A stretch of 38,214 nt of DNA from Spirochaetota bacterium (GTDB lineage Bacteria; Spirochaetota; Brachyspiria; Brachyspirales; JACRPF01). Of the stretch, positions 25,201 through 34,840 are shown piece after piece (the first letter of the stretch is position 1; each line of letters starts with the position of its first letter). Below the pieces are notes generated by a model. It had not been told where the DNA came from. It saw only the letters and a list, made by a program, of their open reading frames with translations, and ran no database searches. The position numbers and the translations under genes were made by a program. The stretch covers positions 1 to 38,214 of the forward strand of contig JBBTBY010000098.1 of assembly GCA_038043445.1 (NCBI GenBank), read 5' to 3'.

Positions 25201-26475
25201 TTACGCCTTGTGTACTATCTTCCCGCCGACGATGGTATACACGGCGAGTCCTTTGAGCTTTTTGCCGATGAACGGCGAGTTCTTGCTCCTGCTCACGATC
25301 TGTTCTTTCGTGTAGGTGTACTCGCGCCCCGTATCGATGATGGTCACGTCAGCGGTCCTGCCGACGGAGAGCGTGCCGCGGTCTATGCCGAGTATGCGTG
25401 CGGGGTTCGCTGATAGCACACGTGCGAGGAGCGGCATGCGCTCGCGTTTATACTCCACGATATGTTCGAGCACCACCGGCACCGCGGTCTCAAGCCCGAT
25501 GGCGCCGTTGGGGGCGATACCGAACTCGAGCGATTTCTCGAACTCGCTGTGCGGCGCATGGTCGGTGGCGATGGCATCCACGGTGCCGTCGAGCACGGCC
25601 GCTCTGAGTGCGGCGCGGTCCTCGTCGCAGCGCAAGGGCGGACGCATCTTCATGTTCGTATCATAATCGGCTATCATCTCGGTGGAGAGCGACAGATGAT
25701 GCGGTGTAACATCCGCGCTTACCCGAAGTCCCTTCGCTTTCGCCTCACGGACGAGGGCGATCGACCCGTCGCTTGAAATATGCGTGAAGTGAACACGTCC
25801 GCCGGTCAATTTCGCAAGATGTATATCGCGTGCGATGATTATCTCCTCCGCTTCCTTCGGTATGCCCTTAAGTCCCTTCTTCTGGCCGAACGCGCTTTCA
25901 TGCACGGTGCCGTTGCCGCAAAGATTGTCATCTTCCGCATGTACGATGATGGGCTTGTCGAACATACGCAGATACTCGAGCGCCCGGCGCATGACGTTCG
26001 CGTTCATTATCGTATGGCCGTCGTCGGAAAAACCGATGGCGCCCGCAGAGAGCATGTCGCCGAATTCGGTGAGCGATTGACCCGCAAGGTCCTTCGTCAC
26101 CGCGCCGTAGGGGAGTACGTTCACGGCGGCTTCCTTTTCCGCGGTCACGACGACGAACTTTATCTGGCTCGCCGTGTCCGTGGCCGGTTTCGTATTGGCC
26201 ATGCAGGCGATGGTGGTGAACCCGCCCGCGGCGGCCGCTTTGCTCCCCGAAGCTATCGTCTCCTTGTGCTCCTCGCCCGGCTCGCGCAGATGCACATGCA
26301 TATCGATGAGGCCCGGGAACACGTGCTTGCCGGAAGCGTCGATGACCTCGGCGCCGGAGGCGGTGATGGCCTTCTGCACTTTCGTGATGACTGCCCCGTC
26401 GATGAGTATATCGAGCTTCTCGTTCTCGATGCCGTTGGCCGGATCGGTAACGATGCCATTCTTAATCAACAGCAA
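25201..26475 (-). CDS. pyrC: Dihydroorotase
   Basis: This 424-residue type I dihydroorotase closes carbamoyl aspartate to dihydroorotate, the third step of de novo pyrimidine synthesis. The metal motif is [10 protein letters not shown], followed by [30 protein letters not shown] and the catalytic [10 protein letters not shown]. The length fits the PyrC form usual outside enterobacteria. Its start overlaps the end of pyrB by 14 bases, so the two are co-transcribed and probably coupled. Confidence 0.96.
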   Translation of the reverse strand: MLLIKNGIVTDPANGIENEKLDILIDGAVITKVQKAITASGAEVIDASGKHVFPGLIDMHVHLREPGEEHKETIASGSKAAAAGGFTTIACMANTKPATDTASQIKFVVVTAEKEAAVNVLPYGAVTKDLAGQSLTEFGDMLSAGAIGFSDDGHTIMNANVMRRALEYLRMFDKPIIVHAEDDNLCGNGTVHESAFGQKKGLKGIPKEAEEIIIARDIHLAKLTGGRVHFTHISSDGSIALVREAKAKGLRVSADVTPHHLSLSTEMIADYDTNMKMRPPLRCDEDRAALRAAVLDGTVDAIATDHAPHSEFEKSLEFGIAPNGAIGLETAVPVVLEHIVEYKRERMPLLARVLSANPARILGIDRGTLSVGRTADVTIIDTGREYTYTKEQIVSRSKNSPFIGKKLKGLAVYTIVGGKIVHKA

Positions 26476-27394
26476 TGGTCGTCTCCTTTGCGCCGGATAC
26501 GAGATAGAGCACCGCCATGCGTATGGCGACCCCGTTCGTCACCTGCTCGGTGATCACCGAGTTCTCGGAATCGGCGACGGAGTGCGCTATCTCCACGCCG
26601 CGATTCATCGGCCCCGGATGCATTATCATGAGGTCCTTTCTCGCATGTTTGAGTTTCTCCTCAGTGAGGCCGAAGAGATTGGTGTACTCGCGGAGCGACG
26701 GGAAGTAATTGGCATCCATGCGTTCGCGCTGTATGCGGAGTATGTTGACGACGTCCGCATCCTTTATCGCCTTGGCAAGATCGTATTCAATGGTAAGCGG
26801 GAGGCCTTCGAATCGCGGGACGAGCGTCGGGGGGCCGCAGAGCGTCACATGCGCGCCCAGTGTAATGAGACCGAAGATGTTTGAGCGCGCCACGCGGGAG
26901 TGGAGTATGTCACCCACGATGACGACCTTAAGTCCCTCGATGCGCTTCTTGTGTTCGAGCATGGTGAACATGTCAAGAAGGCCCTGTGTGGGGTGTTCGT
27001 GCATGCCGTCGCCGGCATTGACGACGCTTGAGCGCACTTGTTTTGAGAGCATGCTCGCCGCACCCGATTCGCTGTGCCGCATGACGATGATATCGCAGGC
27101 AAGTGCTTCTATCGTTTTTACCGTATCGATGAGCGTTTCGCCCTTGGAGACCGAACTTGCCGAGGCGGTGAAATTGATGACGTCCGCGGAAAGACGTTTT
27201 GCGGCAAGCTCGAAGCTTGTGCGGGTGCGCGTGGAGTTCTCGAAGAAGAGATTAACGACGGTCTTGCCGATGAGCGCGGGGACCTTTTTCACCGAACGGG
27301 TGAATACGTCCCTGAACGGTTTTGCTGTTTCGAGTATATTCTCGATATCTCTGCGAGAGAGGTCTTCAAGACCGAGCAGATGTTTGACTGACAT
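26462..27394 (-). CDS. pyrB: Aspartate carbamoyltransferase catalytic subunit
   Basis: This 310-residue enzyme joins carbamoyl phosphate and aspartate, the committed step of pyrimidine synthesis. The carbamoyl-phosphate site [13 protein letters not shown], the SVSKGET loop, MRHSESGAA and [17 protein letters not shown] are all present. No regulatory pyrI gene is seen in the window. A sigma70 promoter lies just upstream, with no obvious PyrR-type attenuator in the short leader. Confidence 0.96.
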   Translation of the reverse strand: MSVKHLLGLEDLSRRDIENILETAKPFRDVFTRSVKKVPALIGKTVVNLFFENSTRTRTSFELAAKRLSADVINFTASASSVSKGETLIDTVKTIEALACDIIVMRHSESGAASMLSKQVRSSVVNAGDGMHEHPTQGLLDMFTMLEHKKRIEGLKVVIVGDILHSRVARSNIFGLITLGAHVTLCGPPTLVPRFEGLPLTIEYDLAKAIKDADVVNILRIQRERMDANYFPSLREYTNLFGLTEEKLKHARKDLMIMHPGPMNRGVEIAHSVADSENSVITEQVTNGVAIRMAVLYLVSGAKETTIAVD

Positions 27395-27432
27395 GCGATA
27401 TCCCGTAGTACGAAGCTTTGTACCGGGATTGC

Positions 27433-27460
27433 ATTATACCCTATTCGATATTTTTATCAA
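27433..27460 (-). promoter_or_regulatory. pyrBC promoter
   Basis: TTGATA (27460-27455), a 16-bp spacer and a perfect TATAAT (27438-27433) lie about 38 bases before the pyrB ATG. Confidence 0.7.
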
Positions 27461-27527
27461 TCGGCGGCGTGCGGTTTTCTCATGGCTCAGCATGCGCTTG
27501 CCAGTTTGCTTTTCCGCCGCGGTGCGA

Positions 27528-27540
27528 TATAATTTCCCCT
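27528..27540 (+). promoter_or_regulatory. -10 hexamer giving a leaderless lipoprotein mRNA
   Basis: TATAAT (27528-27533) is followed by seven bases and the ATG at 27541. TTGCTT 16 bp upstream is a weak -35. No Shine-Dalgarno sequence fits before the ATG. Confidence 0.55.
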
Positions 27541-28035
27541 ATGAAAGTCATGCCCGCAGTAGGGTTCCTCTGTGCACTCATGTTCTTCTCGTGCGCACGG
27601 TATGATGCGCCGCTCATGTCGCTTGCCGCATTCGAGACACGCCTCTCGCGGACCATCGTAACGCGCGATGCGCGGACGTTCTTCTCCTTCTTCATCCCGG
27701 CAAAGGCCGTCAAGGATGTTGCCGCCCTCCGTGCAATGCCCTTTCGCTTCGCCTTCGATCCCCGCGATGTGAAGGCCTCGATAGCCGATAAAGGCGTTTT
27801 TTTCCGCCGCATATTCTCCGATGATGCATCGTCCATGGCGTCAGAGCTCCCCGCAAGCGGCGCCTATCCGGTGCGTTACGATATCCACCGCAAGGCTGCC
27901 CGCGTTGTCGCCTGCATACGCTACGGCGGCGAGCGGTCGCATGCACATGCGCTCGAATACGTCGCGCTCTGGCAGGGCGGCGAGTGGCGGCTCCTGACCA
28001 TCAATATCGACGATGCATCGGCGGGGCAGCGATGA
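27541..28035 (+). CDS. Small lipoprotein of unknown function (first of pair)
   Basis: This 164-residue protein begins MKVMPAVGFLCALMFFSC, a signal peptide with Cys18 as the probable lipidation site. The FFS before Cys is a relaxed lipobox of the kind tolerated in spirochaetes. The mature part is about 145 residues with no family I recognise. Basic and hydrophobic segments alternate, and it ends in a WQGGEWRLLTINID stretch like small beta-rich or NTF2-like folds, which is only a guess. Its TGA overlaps the next ATG. It leads an operon with a second lipoprotein and a c-di-GMP enzyme, which suggests an envelope sensing or signalling role. Confidence 0.75.
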   Translation: MKVMPAVGFLCALMFFSCARYDAPLMSLAAFETRLSRTIVTRDARTFFSFFIPAKAVKDVAALRAMPFRFAFDPRDVKASIADKGVFFRRIFSDDASSMASELPASGAYPVRYDIHRKAARVVACIRYGGERSHAHALEYVALWQGGEWRLLTINIDDASAGQR

Positions 28036-28388
28036 GGCCGTACGCTGTTATCATCATCGTTCTCCTTGCCTGCGGCTGCACGAACGAGTCCCTGTCCCGC
28101 AAGCGTGCAATGATCGCGCTTTACAGTGAAGCGATCACTGCCGCGGCGGACGGCGACAGCGCCTGGTTCGCGTCGCGCTCGATAGACCCCGGCATACTCA
28201 CCAATGGCTTTCGTACCGCGGTCCGTTCCAATGAGTTCACGTCCTTCGCATACGATCCCGAGGTCGATGCCGACCGCGGCAGCGTCATCATGCCCGCCGC
28301 TGCCGGAGGATACTGGGTGCTGGCAATGAACTTCGATGAGTCCGTACATCGATGGCGCATCATCCGTATCGAGAAGAGCGGCCGATGA
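28032..28388 (+). CDS. Small lipoprotein of unknown function (second of pair)
   Basis: This 118-residue protein starts MRPYAVIIIVLLACGC, with lipidation at C14 (LLAC) or C16. The start at 28032 forms an ATGA overlap with the preceding stop, and its own stop overlaps the next ATG in the same way. The mature sequence has a YSEAITAAADGDSAWFASRSIDPGIL region and a C-terminal WVLAMNFDESVHRWRIIRIEK. This loosely parallels the end of the preceding lipoprotein (WRLLTINID), so the two may be distant paralogues. Confidence 0.75.
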   Translation: MRPYAVIIIVLLACGCTNESLSRKRAMIALYSEAITAAADGDSAWFASRSIDPGILTNGFRTAVRSNEFTSFAYDPEVDADRGSVIMPAAAGGYWVLAMNFDESVHRWRIIRIEKSGR

Positions 28389-31201
28389 AGCGCGTGCGTG
28401 TGCCTAGGCGAAGGACGGGAAGGACGTCCGCGGTCCGTTCCGATGATTTCAAGGCGCTGCGCACCGCGATATGGGAGACGGCGGACGACACGTCGCTTTC
28501 CGAAACGCAGATAATACAGAGGCTGCTCGATATCGTCGGGCCTGCGTTCGGCGTGAGCCGCGCCTGCTTCAATGTACGGCAGGGGAAGAATTTCGTCACG
28601 ACGCATGAGTGGCGTGAGGAGGGGGTACGCCCGTCAGTCGGCGCGCTCATCCCGGTATGGCTCATCAATCTATTCATCAAGGAAACGTATTTCGAGGTCA
28701 CGATCGAGGGACTGATAAAGAAGGCGCCGGTCTTTCTTCGGCGTACGATCCGTCGTTTTGTCGAGGGGCTCGTCGCGGAACAGAACGTGGATGCTGTTCT
28801 CGCCGTCCCGTACCGCACGTCAAAAAATCCGCTCGATACCATTATATCGTTCGATATGTGCCGCGAGAAGAAAGCGAAACCCGGGTGGTCGGAACGGTAT
28901 AAGGACATCATTCCCGACATGCTCCGGATAATCTCCATCGCCATTTCGCGCCGCCGTGTGCAGGAGGATCTCTCCGAGAGCGAGCTGCGCTATCGGACGC
29001 TGTTCAACAACATCAGCGATATCGTCCTCCTGTTCGAACGCACGGAAAATATGGCGGGGAAGATAATAGAAGCGAACGCCATGGCGGTCAACCGCCTCGG
29101 CATATCCCGTGAGGCGCTCGTGAAACGTTCGTTCGCCGACATCGTCGATAAAGGCTTTGATGAGATCATCTATCGTTCGCTCGCCAACGGCGGGCATGCC
29201 ATCTTCGAGACGAATCTGCGCGTGGCGGACGGGGAGACCGTTCCCGTGGAGGTGAAGGCGACCGCCGTGCTTTACGGGGAACGCCCGGCGATACTTGCCC
29301 TCGCGCGCGACATTTCTTCACGGCGTGCCGCGCAGAAAAAGGCCGATGAGGCGTACCGGAGCATCTCGCTCGTCAACGACATAAACAGCCGTTTCCTCGC
29401 CGGAGATTCCCTCGATGACATCATCGGTTTCACGTGCGAGCGTTTCAAATCGCTCTATGGGTTCACCGACGTCGATGTGAGCCTGCGCAAGGGCGCGGAC
29501 GCGTTCATCTACAAATACAGCACGATAGACAGGAATAAGATCGCCGCTGCCGAGCGCTTCACCGGGGCGTCAGTGATCGGCAAGACCGTCGCGCTGTTCC
29601 CGGGAAGCCGCATCACCGAATTCTACACCGACCGCAAACCGATCGAAATAGACGATCGCAAAGCGCTCTCTCGTTTTCTCGGCGACCTGTTCCCGCCCGA
29701 GAAGCGCATCATGCGCGCACTTTCCCCGCGGGCGGTGAGTCTGCTCGGCCTTTCGCGTCTCTATCTCGTGCCGTTCCTTTCCCGCGGAGAAATGGCGGGA
29801 CATTTCGGCTTTTTTCACGACAGCGCGATGAGCGCTGACGATCAGGCGGGCATAGCCCTTGTCGCCGGCAAGATCGGCGAGATCATAGAGAGGAAGCGTT
29901 TCGAGGAGGAGCTTGCGCACATGGCGCATCACGATACGCTTACCGGCCTCGGTAACCGCAAGGCGTTCTTCGAGGCGCTCGACGAGACGATCAAGCTCGC
30001 ATCACGCACGAAGAGCGAGAAACTGCGTGCGCTCCTCTTCATCGATCTTGATAATTTCAAGGAGATAAACGATATCGTCGGGCATCTCGTCGGCGATCAG
30101 CTCCTCGTATCGATAGCCGAGCGCATCGTCGGGACGCTGCGGAGCACCGATATGATATTCCGGCTCGCGGGCGATGAGTTCACTGTCATCCTTACGCACA
30201 TCGCCCACGAAGAGGACGCCGCCCAGGTGGCGGGGAAAGTAGTCGACGCCCTTCGTGCACCGTTCACGATAGCGGGGAACGAAGCGCATATATCGGCGAG
30301 TATCGGCATAAGCCTGTATCCGCGCGACGCGGAGGAGGGCGCCTCCCTCGTGAAGAACGCGGACATCGCGATGTATGAGGCGAAAAAGACGAAGACGCCG
30401 TACTCCTTCTATACGGAGGAGATGAACGAGCGTACGTATCGCCGGATCCAGGTGCTCAATGAATTGCGCGGTGCGGTCGGCAGGAACGAGCTTGAGCTCT
30501 ACTATCAGCCCATCGTCAATCGTGTCGGCTGCCTCGCCGGCGCCGAGGCGCTCATACGCTGGAAGAACCGCACCCTCGGGTCCGTGCCGCCCAACGATTT
30601 CATCCCCATCGCGGAGGATTCGGGCCTTATCAAGAGCATCGGCGCGTGGGTGATCGAGCGTGCGCTTGCCGACGTGTCGAGGCTCAACATCGGTGCGGTG
30701 AAGAATTTCTTCCTCGCCGTCAATATTTCCGGACGGCAGTTCGCCGATCCGCAGTTCGTGAGCGAGGTCACATCGATCGTGAAGAAGACGCCGCCGGGCG
30801 TCGATCTGAAATTCGAGATAACCGAGAATACGCTCATCGATGACCCCACGCGCGCGCAGGAGACCATGGACGCCATACGGGCGCTGGGCATCAGTTTCGC
30901 CATCGACGATTTCGGGACGGGGTATTCATCGCTCAATTATCTCACGCGCTTCCCGGTGAGCCATCTCAAGATAGACCGGTCGTTCGTGATGTCGCCGACC
31001 ATAGAAGCGAACATGGTCATCAAGGGCATCATCACGCTTGCGCATAATCTCGGCATGCAGGTCGTCGCCGAAGGCATCGAGACGGACGTACAGAAGACGC
31101 TCCTTACCGATATGCGATGCGATTATATGCAGGGGTATCTCTACAGCAAGCCCGTTGCGGTCCCGGATTTCACCTCACTGGTCGGGCACCTTACCCATTG
31201 A
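28385..31201 (+). CDS. PAS/GAF diguanylate cyclase-phosphodiesterase (GGDEF-EAL)
   Basis: This 938-residue signalling enzyme begins at 28385, in an ATGA overlap with the lipoprotein stop. Residues about 30-190 are GAF-like, about 200-315 a PAS domain (LRYRTLFNNISDIVLLFE to RDISSRRAAQ), about 330-505 a second GAF-like region. GGDEF spans about 515-685 (active-site AGDEF 595-599 with an RSTD inhibitory site at 586-589). EAL spans about 695-938 with all catalytic marks: AEALIRW, NISGRQF, FEITEN, IDDFGTGYSS, LKIDRSF, EGIET, QGYLYSKP. Both activities look possible on c-di-GMP. No transmembrane segment is seen, so it is cytoplasmic. Its 3' end overlaps the convergent IclR gene by 11 bases. Confidence 0.93.
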   Translation: MKRVRVPRRRTGRTSAVRSDDFKALRTAIWETADDTSLSETQIIQRLLDIVGPAFGVSRACFNVRQGKNFVTTHEWREEGVRPSVGALIPVWLINLFIKETYFEVTIEGLIKKAPVFLRRTIRRFVEGLVAEQNVDAVLAVPYRTSKNPLDTIISFDMCREKKAKPGWSERYKDIIPDMLRIISIAISRRRVQEDLSESELRYRTLFNNISDIVLLFERTENMAGKIIEANAMAVNRLGISREALVKRSFADIVDKGFDEIIYRSLANGGHAIFETNLRVADGETVPVEVKATAVLYGERPAILALARDISSRRAAQKKADEAYRSISLVNDINSRFLAGDSLDDIIGFTCERFKSLYGFTDVDVSLRKGADAFIYKYSTIDRNKIAAAERFTGASVIGKTVALFPGSRITEFYTDRKPIEIDDRKALSRFLGDLFPPEKRIMRALSPRAVSLLGLSRLYLVPFLSRGEMAGHFGFFHDSAMSADDQAGIALVAGKIGEIIERKRFEEELAHMAHHDTLTGLGNRKAFFEALDETIKLASRTKSEKLRALLFIDLDNFKEINDIVGHLVGDQLLVSIAERIVGTLRSTDMIFRLAGDEFTVILTHIAHEEDAAQVAGKVVDALRAPFTIAGNEAHISASIGISLYPRDAEEGASLVKNADIAMYEAKKTKTPYSFYTEEMNERTYRRIQVLNELRGAVGRNELELYYQPIVNRVGCLAGAEALIRWKNRTLGSVPPNDFIPIAEDSGLIKSIGAWVIERALADVSRLNIGAVKNFFLAVNISGRQFADPQFVSEVTSIVKKTPPGVDLKFEITENTLIDDPTRAQETMDAIRALGISFAIDDFGTGYSSLNYLTRFPVSHLKIDRSFVMSPTIEANMVIKGIITLAHNLGMQVVAEGIETDVQKTLLTDMRCDYMQGYLYSKPVAVPDFTSLVGHLTH

Positions 31202-31979
31202 TAAGCGATGTGCGGGCGTCACTGAGCGCAGCCGCATAGCGCGCCGCGATGGACGATTCATCGCCCGTCATGAGCGCCGCTTCGGCGATAGCGATGAGGC
31301 AGAGAAAGGCGCCGCGGGCGTCGAGCACGCGCGTCACGAAACGGCGTATGCCGTTGCTGTTGCCCCTGAGGTCGTATGCGAACAACGGGTCGGTCGACCG
31401 TATGATATCCGCCGCTTCGTCCCAGCGCAGTCTGCGGTGATCGCTTTTCTCGGGGCCGCTCGCGTGGAAATCGTTCCTGTCGAACCGGAGCGCCATTTCG
31501 TCTATGCCGATATGACGGAGATAGATGCGTGACGGCGCATCGAGCTCATAGAGCGTACGGCGGAACCCTTTCTTTGCGACGATGCGTATGGCGCTGTCAG
31601 GCGGCTCCGCCTTTGCATACCAGTAGAGGTCCGTGCTGTCGACGGTCATTATCTCGGCCGAGCGCGACGTCCGTGCGACGATGTCATTGATCACAGCATC
31701 GGCGCGATTGAGGTATACTGCTTGAGGCGGCTGACGGCGTTCGATGTGGAAATTCGCACGGTAGGAATGACCCTCCTTGATGACATATCCCCGTGCAACG
31801 AGCGTGGTAAGAATGCGGTAGAGCGTTGCTTTCGGTATCTGTGTTTTCGTGAAGAGGTCGTTGATCATGAGCGGCGTTCCGCTGTTCGCATCGATATGTT
31901 CGAGCACGGTGAGCGTTTTCTCCACTGGTTCGGAGACGGGCAGTGGTTTCTCGCCATATTGTGAAAACGGGCTTTTCAT
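31191..31979 (-). CDS. IclR-family transcriptional regulator
   Basis: This 262-residue regulator has an N-terminal winged helix (about 15-75: KTLTVLEHIDANSGTPLMINDLFTKTQIPKATLYRILTTLVARGYVIKEGHSYR) and an IclR-type effector domain (about 90-255). The start at 31979 is preferred over an ATG 13 codons upstream. That upstream ATG lies between the -35 and -10, while 31979 follows TATATT by six bases, implying a leaderless mRNA. Its target is unknown; IclR members often control sugar or aromatic catabolism. Confidence 0.9.
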   Translation of the reverse strand: MKSPFSQYGEKPLPVSEPVEKTLTVLEHIDANSGTPLMINDLFTKTQIPKATLYRILTTLVARGYVIKEGHSYRANFHIERRQPPQAVYLNRADAVINDIVARTSRSAEIMTVDSTDLYWYAKAEPPDSAIRIVAKKGFRRTLYELDAPSRIYLRHIGIDEMALRFDRNDFHASGPEKSDHRRLRWDEAADIIRSTDPLFAYDLRGNSNGIRRFVTRVLDARGAFLCLIAIAEAALMTGDESSIAARYAAALSDARTSLING

Positions 31980-31985
31980 ATATGA

Positions 31986-32014
31986 AATATACCCCGCACA
32001 CAGATGATTGTCAA
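31986..32014 (-). promoter_or_regulatory. Sigma70-type promoter giving a leaderless mRNA
   Basis: A perfect TTGACA (32014-32009), a 17-bp spacer and TATATT (31991-31986) end six bases before the ATG at 31979. No ribosome site is present. Confidence 0.7.
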
Positions 32015-32051
32015 ACACGGCACGCCAAAGCGAGGCCGCCGCGAAGCATCG

Positions 32052-32080
32052 TTTGCATTCGTCATATCACGGTGTATAAT
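32052..32080 (+). promoter_or_regulatory. nadE promoter
   Basis: TTTGCA (32052-32057), a 17-bp spacer and a perfect TATAAT (32075-32080) lie 28 bases before the ATG. Confidence 0.6.
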
Positions 32081-32108
32081 CGCGTGGCGAACACGTTACG
32101 GATGAACG

Positions 32109-33785
32109 ATGAAAGTATTCATAGGTCAGATGAACCCCATTGTCGGCGATATCGAAGGCAATTTCAATAAAGTGATATCGGCAGCACGCGAGGGCGATGC
32201 CGCGGGGGCCGATTGTATCTGCACGCCGGAACTCTGCCTCACCGGGTATCCGCCGCTCGATCTCCTTGAACGGCGCGATTTCCTCGAGCTTTCCGATTCG
32301 TTCATCAGCTATCTCAAGGGACGCTTGCCCAAGGAGCGCATGGTCATCGTCGGTGCGCCGCTGCGTGAGATGATACATGGCCAGGAACGCCTTTTTTCCG
32401 CAGCGTATGTGTTCCACAAGGGCGCCATCGTCGATGTAATAAAAAAAACGCTGCTCCCCACCTACGACGTCTTCGACGAATCGCGCTATTTCACGACGAA
32501 CAATGAAAAGCCGCGCGTGATGAAGTTCGGGAAGGAGCGCATCGGCATAACCATCTGCGAGGATATCTGGAACGACGAGCGGTTCAACAGGAAGCGCCGC
32601 TATGACAGCGACCCGCTCGAAGAGCTCATGAAGAAGAAGCCGACGGTCATCATCAATATCAGCGCCTCGCCCTGGGAGATGAACAAGCATCTCTACCGGC
32701 GTGAGCTCATACAGCATGCATCGAAGCGCTGGAAAACGACCATCGTCTATGTCAACCAGGTTGGCGCGAACGATTCGCTCATCTTCGACGGGGGATCGCT
32801 CGTCGTACGCAACGGCAAGATACTTTTCGCCGCACCGCGCTTCACGGAAGCATCATCTGCGTTCGATCTTGTCGCGTATGTGAAAAAACCGCCGGCGGAT
32901 CTCCCCAAGATAGCCGATCTCATGGATGCGCTTACCATCGGCATACGCGATTATTTCCACAAGCTCGGATTCTCCCGTGCGGTGGTGGGCCTTTCCGGCG
33001 GCATCGACAGCGCGGTGGTGGCCGTGCTCGCGGTACGTGCGCTCGGGGCCGAGAACGTCCTCGGCGTGCTCATGCCGAGCGAGTTCTCATCGGGCCATTC
33101 GGTGAGCGATGCACGCGCGCTCGTGAAAGCGCTCGGCATACGCGAACTTACGCTCCCGATACAGGGTCCCTTCGCCGCGATGAAAGATGTCCTTCGCACC
33201 GGGGTAGGCAGGAGCATGTTCACCGAAGCCGAGAAGGAACGCGCGATGAAGGATGATGTCACCGAGGAGAACCTGCAGTCGCGGATACGCGGCATGCTCC
33301 TCATGTCATTATCGAACAAGTACGGCTATCTCATGCTCGCTACCGGCAATAAATCGGAGATGTCGACAGGCTATGCCACGCTCTACGGCGATCTCTGCGG
33401 GGCGCTTGCTCCGATAGGCGATGTCCTTAAATCGGATGTCTACGCCCTTGCGCGGCATATCAATACGAGCATGAACAATGTCATCCCGGAGAACGTGCTC
33501 GTCAAGGCGCCGTCCGCGGAACTGAAGCCGGACCAGACCGATCAGGACACGCTCCCGCCGTACGATGTGCTCGATGATATACTGCATCTGTATCTCGAGG
33601 ACGGGAAAAGCATCGAGGAGATATCGAAGACGCATAAACGCGCGACGGTGATATGGGTGGTCTCCACGCTGCATAAGAACGAATACAAGCGCCGTCAGGC
33701 GCCGTGCATACTCAAGGTGAGCAGGAAGGCGCTTCGCCCCGGGCGCGTATTCCCCATCGTGCAGAAATATCATACAAGATTCTAG
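32109..33785 (+). CDS. nadE: Glutamine-dependent NAD+ synthetase
   Basis: This 558-residue enzyme converts deamido-NAD to NAD using glutamine. The nitrilase-type glutaminase domain (1-260) has its triad in CTPELCLTGYPPLDLL (Glu), KTLLPTYDVFDESRYF (Lys) and ITICEDIW (Cys). The synthetase domain (about 275-558) has the ATP pyrophosphatase loop VGLSGGIDSAVV, then TGNKSEMSTGYATLYGD and the ending APCILKVSRKALRPGRVFPIVQKY. Length is normal for the bacterial two-domain form. Its stop overlaps the convergent birA-type gene by four bases. Confidence 0.96.
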   Translation: MKVFIGQMNPIVGDIEGNFNKVISAAREGDAAGADCICTPELCLTGYPPLDLLERRDFLELSDSFISYLKGRLPKERMVIVGAPLREMIHGQERLFSAAYVFHKGAIVDVIKKTLLPTYDVFDESRYFTTNNEKPRVMKFGKERIGITICEDIWNDERFNRKRRYDSDPLEELMKKKPTVIINISASPWEMNKHLYRRELIQHASKRWKTTIVYVNQVGANDSLIFDGGSLVVRNGKILFAAPRFTEASSAFDLVAYVKKPPADLPKIADLMDALTIGIRDYFHKLGFSRAVVGLSGGIDSAVVAVLAVRALGAENVLGVLMPSEFSSGHSVSDARALVKALGIRELTLPIQGPFAAMKDVLRTGVGRSMFTEAEKERAMKDDVTEENLQSRIRGMLLMSLSNKYGYLMLATGNKSEMSTGYATLYGDLCGALAPIGDVLKSDVYALARHINTSMNNVIPENVLVKAPSAELKPDQTDQDTLPPYDVLDDILHLYLEDGKSIEEISKTHKRATVIWVVSTLHKNEYKRRQAPCILKVSRKALRPGRVFPIVQKYHTRF

Positions 33786-34546
33786 AGTATCTTTATGATC
33801 GATACATCGACGTATTCATGTGATACGCCGCCTTTTTCAAGCATTAGCCCGCCGCGGACGGTGATGTCCTTTGCCGTACAGGCGAACTCTTCGCCGTCGG
33901 CGATGACGCGTACGCGCTTGTCGTAGAGCATATGATAGCGCGCGAGCTTCTCGATGAAGAGCGGCGCATCGGCGGTCAGGAAACTCTGCTCCCCGAAGAA
34001 TCCGGAAAGGAATCGTTCGATGAGCACGTTCACATCGTCGAAGAAGCCGTATTCGGACAATGATGCGGCGGTAATGCCTTCGATGCGGAGCGGTGCCGTA
34101 TCGCCGAACACGTTCACTCCTATGCCGATGACGGTGCGTTCCAGTTCTTTGCCGCGATAGATGTGCTCGACGAGGATGCCTGCGCATTTCTTTCCGTCGA
34201 TATATATGTCGTTGGGGTATTTTATTGCAAGCGGCTTGTCGACATAGCCTTCCATCGCCTTCAAGAGCTCAAAGCCGGCATAGAGCGAGACCATGGCCCC
34301 GGGTGCGGCGGTGGGACGGACAAGGAGAAGCGACATCATGATATCAGTTCGCGTACCGCTTTTCCATGCGCGCTGGAAGCGGCCGTAGCCGGCTGTCTGT
34401 TCGTAGGCGAGGATGAGGGTGTTACGGTCGGCGGCGATCGTTTTTGCGTAGGTATTCGTTGAATCGATGGTGTCGAGTATGGTGACGTTGAGCGAGGGGT
34501 TGCCGCGGGTGAGAGTGTCCGGGGAATATAGAATGCTATTTGACAC
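33782..34546 (-). CDS. birA: Biotin-[acetyl-CoA-carboxylase] ligase
   Basis: This 254-residue ligase attaches biotin to carboxylase carrier proteins. The biotinyl-AMP region is DSTNTYAK, TAGYGRFQRAW (the usual GRGRxGRxW in variant form), IKYPNDIYIDGKKCAGILVE and VIGIGVNV. It lacks the N-terminal DNA-binding domain of bifunctional BirA, so it is a monofunctional group I ligase. The start is a GTG at 34546 with an in-frame TGA directly before it. The C-rich hairpin repeat begins one base upstream, so the element may supply the ribosome-binding sequence (GGGGTGA). Confidence 0.93.
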   Translation of the reverse strand: MSNSILYSPDTLTRGNPSLNVTILDTIDSTNTYAKTIAADRNTLILAYEQTAGYGRFQRAWKSGTRTDIMMSLLLVRPTAAPGAMVSLYAGFELLKAMEGYVDKPLAIKYPNDIYIDGKKCAGILVEHIYRGKELERTVIGIGVNVFGDTAPLRIEGITAASLSEYGFFDDVNVLIERFLSGFFGEQSFLTADAPLFIEKLARYHMLYDKRVRVIADGEEFACTAKDITVRGGLMLEKGGVSHEYVDVSIIKIL

Positions 34547-34608
34547 TCACCCCATCCCCCAGCCCCTTCCCCTCTCTCACGGAAAAGTGAGAGAGGGGAA
34601 GGGGAGTG
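34547..34608. repeat. Hairpin repeat element, copy 1
   Basis: A C-rich lead (CTCACCCCATCCCCCAG) is followed by a perfect 18-bp inverted repeat: 34563-34580 pairs with 34587-34604, loop GGAAAA. The same arms and almost the same loop recur at 38010-38070. Confidence 0.8.
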
Positions 34609-34840
34609 TTTAGTGTCTGTTTGTTTGAATTATTTTTGCAGTATAAATAAAATCTCAACTGTCAATATCCTCAACTGATATTAAGCCCCCTTCCCTCTCT
34701 CACATCTCGGCGAGAGAGGGAAGGGGGTGCCGCGTATTTCGCGGCGGGGGATGGGTGAGTGTTTAGTATATCCGGGTGCAGTATACCGTCAATCCCCGTG
34801 TCTGAAGTCTCGCGAAAAAAACGAGCAAGGGCGTCAGTGT
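34609..34840. other. Intergenic stretch between hairpin repeats
   Basis: No gene is seen. An AT-rich segment (34609-34680) lies between two hairpin elements, and the second hairpin is followed by a remnant of the same C/G-rich lead in reverse (GGGGGATGGGTGAGTG at 34746-34761). Confidence 0.5.
34686..34727. repeat. Hairpin repeat element, variant
   Basis: A perfect 16-bp inverted repeat pairs 34686-34701 with 34712-34727 around a 10-base loop. The arms (CCCCCTTCCCTCTCTC) are a variant of the elements at 34547 and 38010. Confidence 0.75.

Noticed and set aside
26709-27605. Plus-strand frame of 298 codons
   Set aside because: It is antisense to pyrB, whose motifs are unmistakable.
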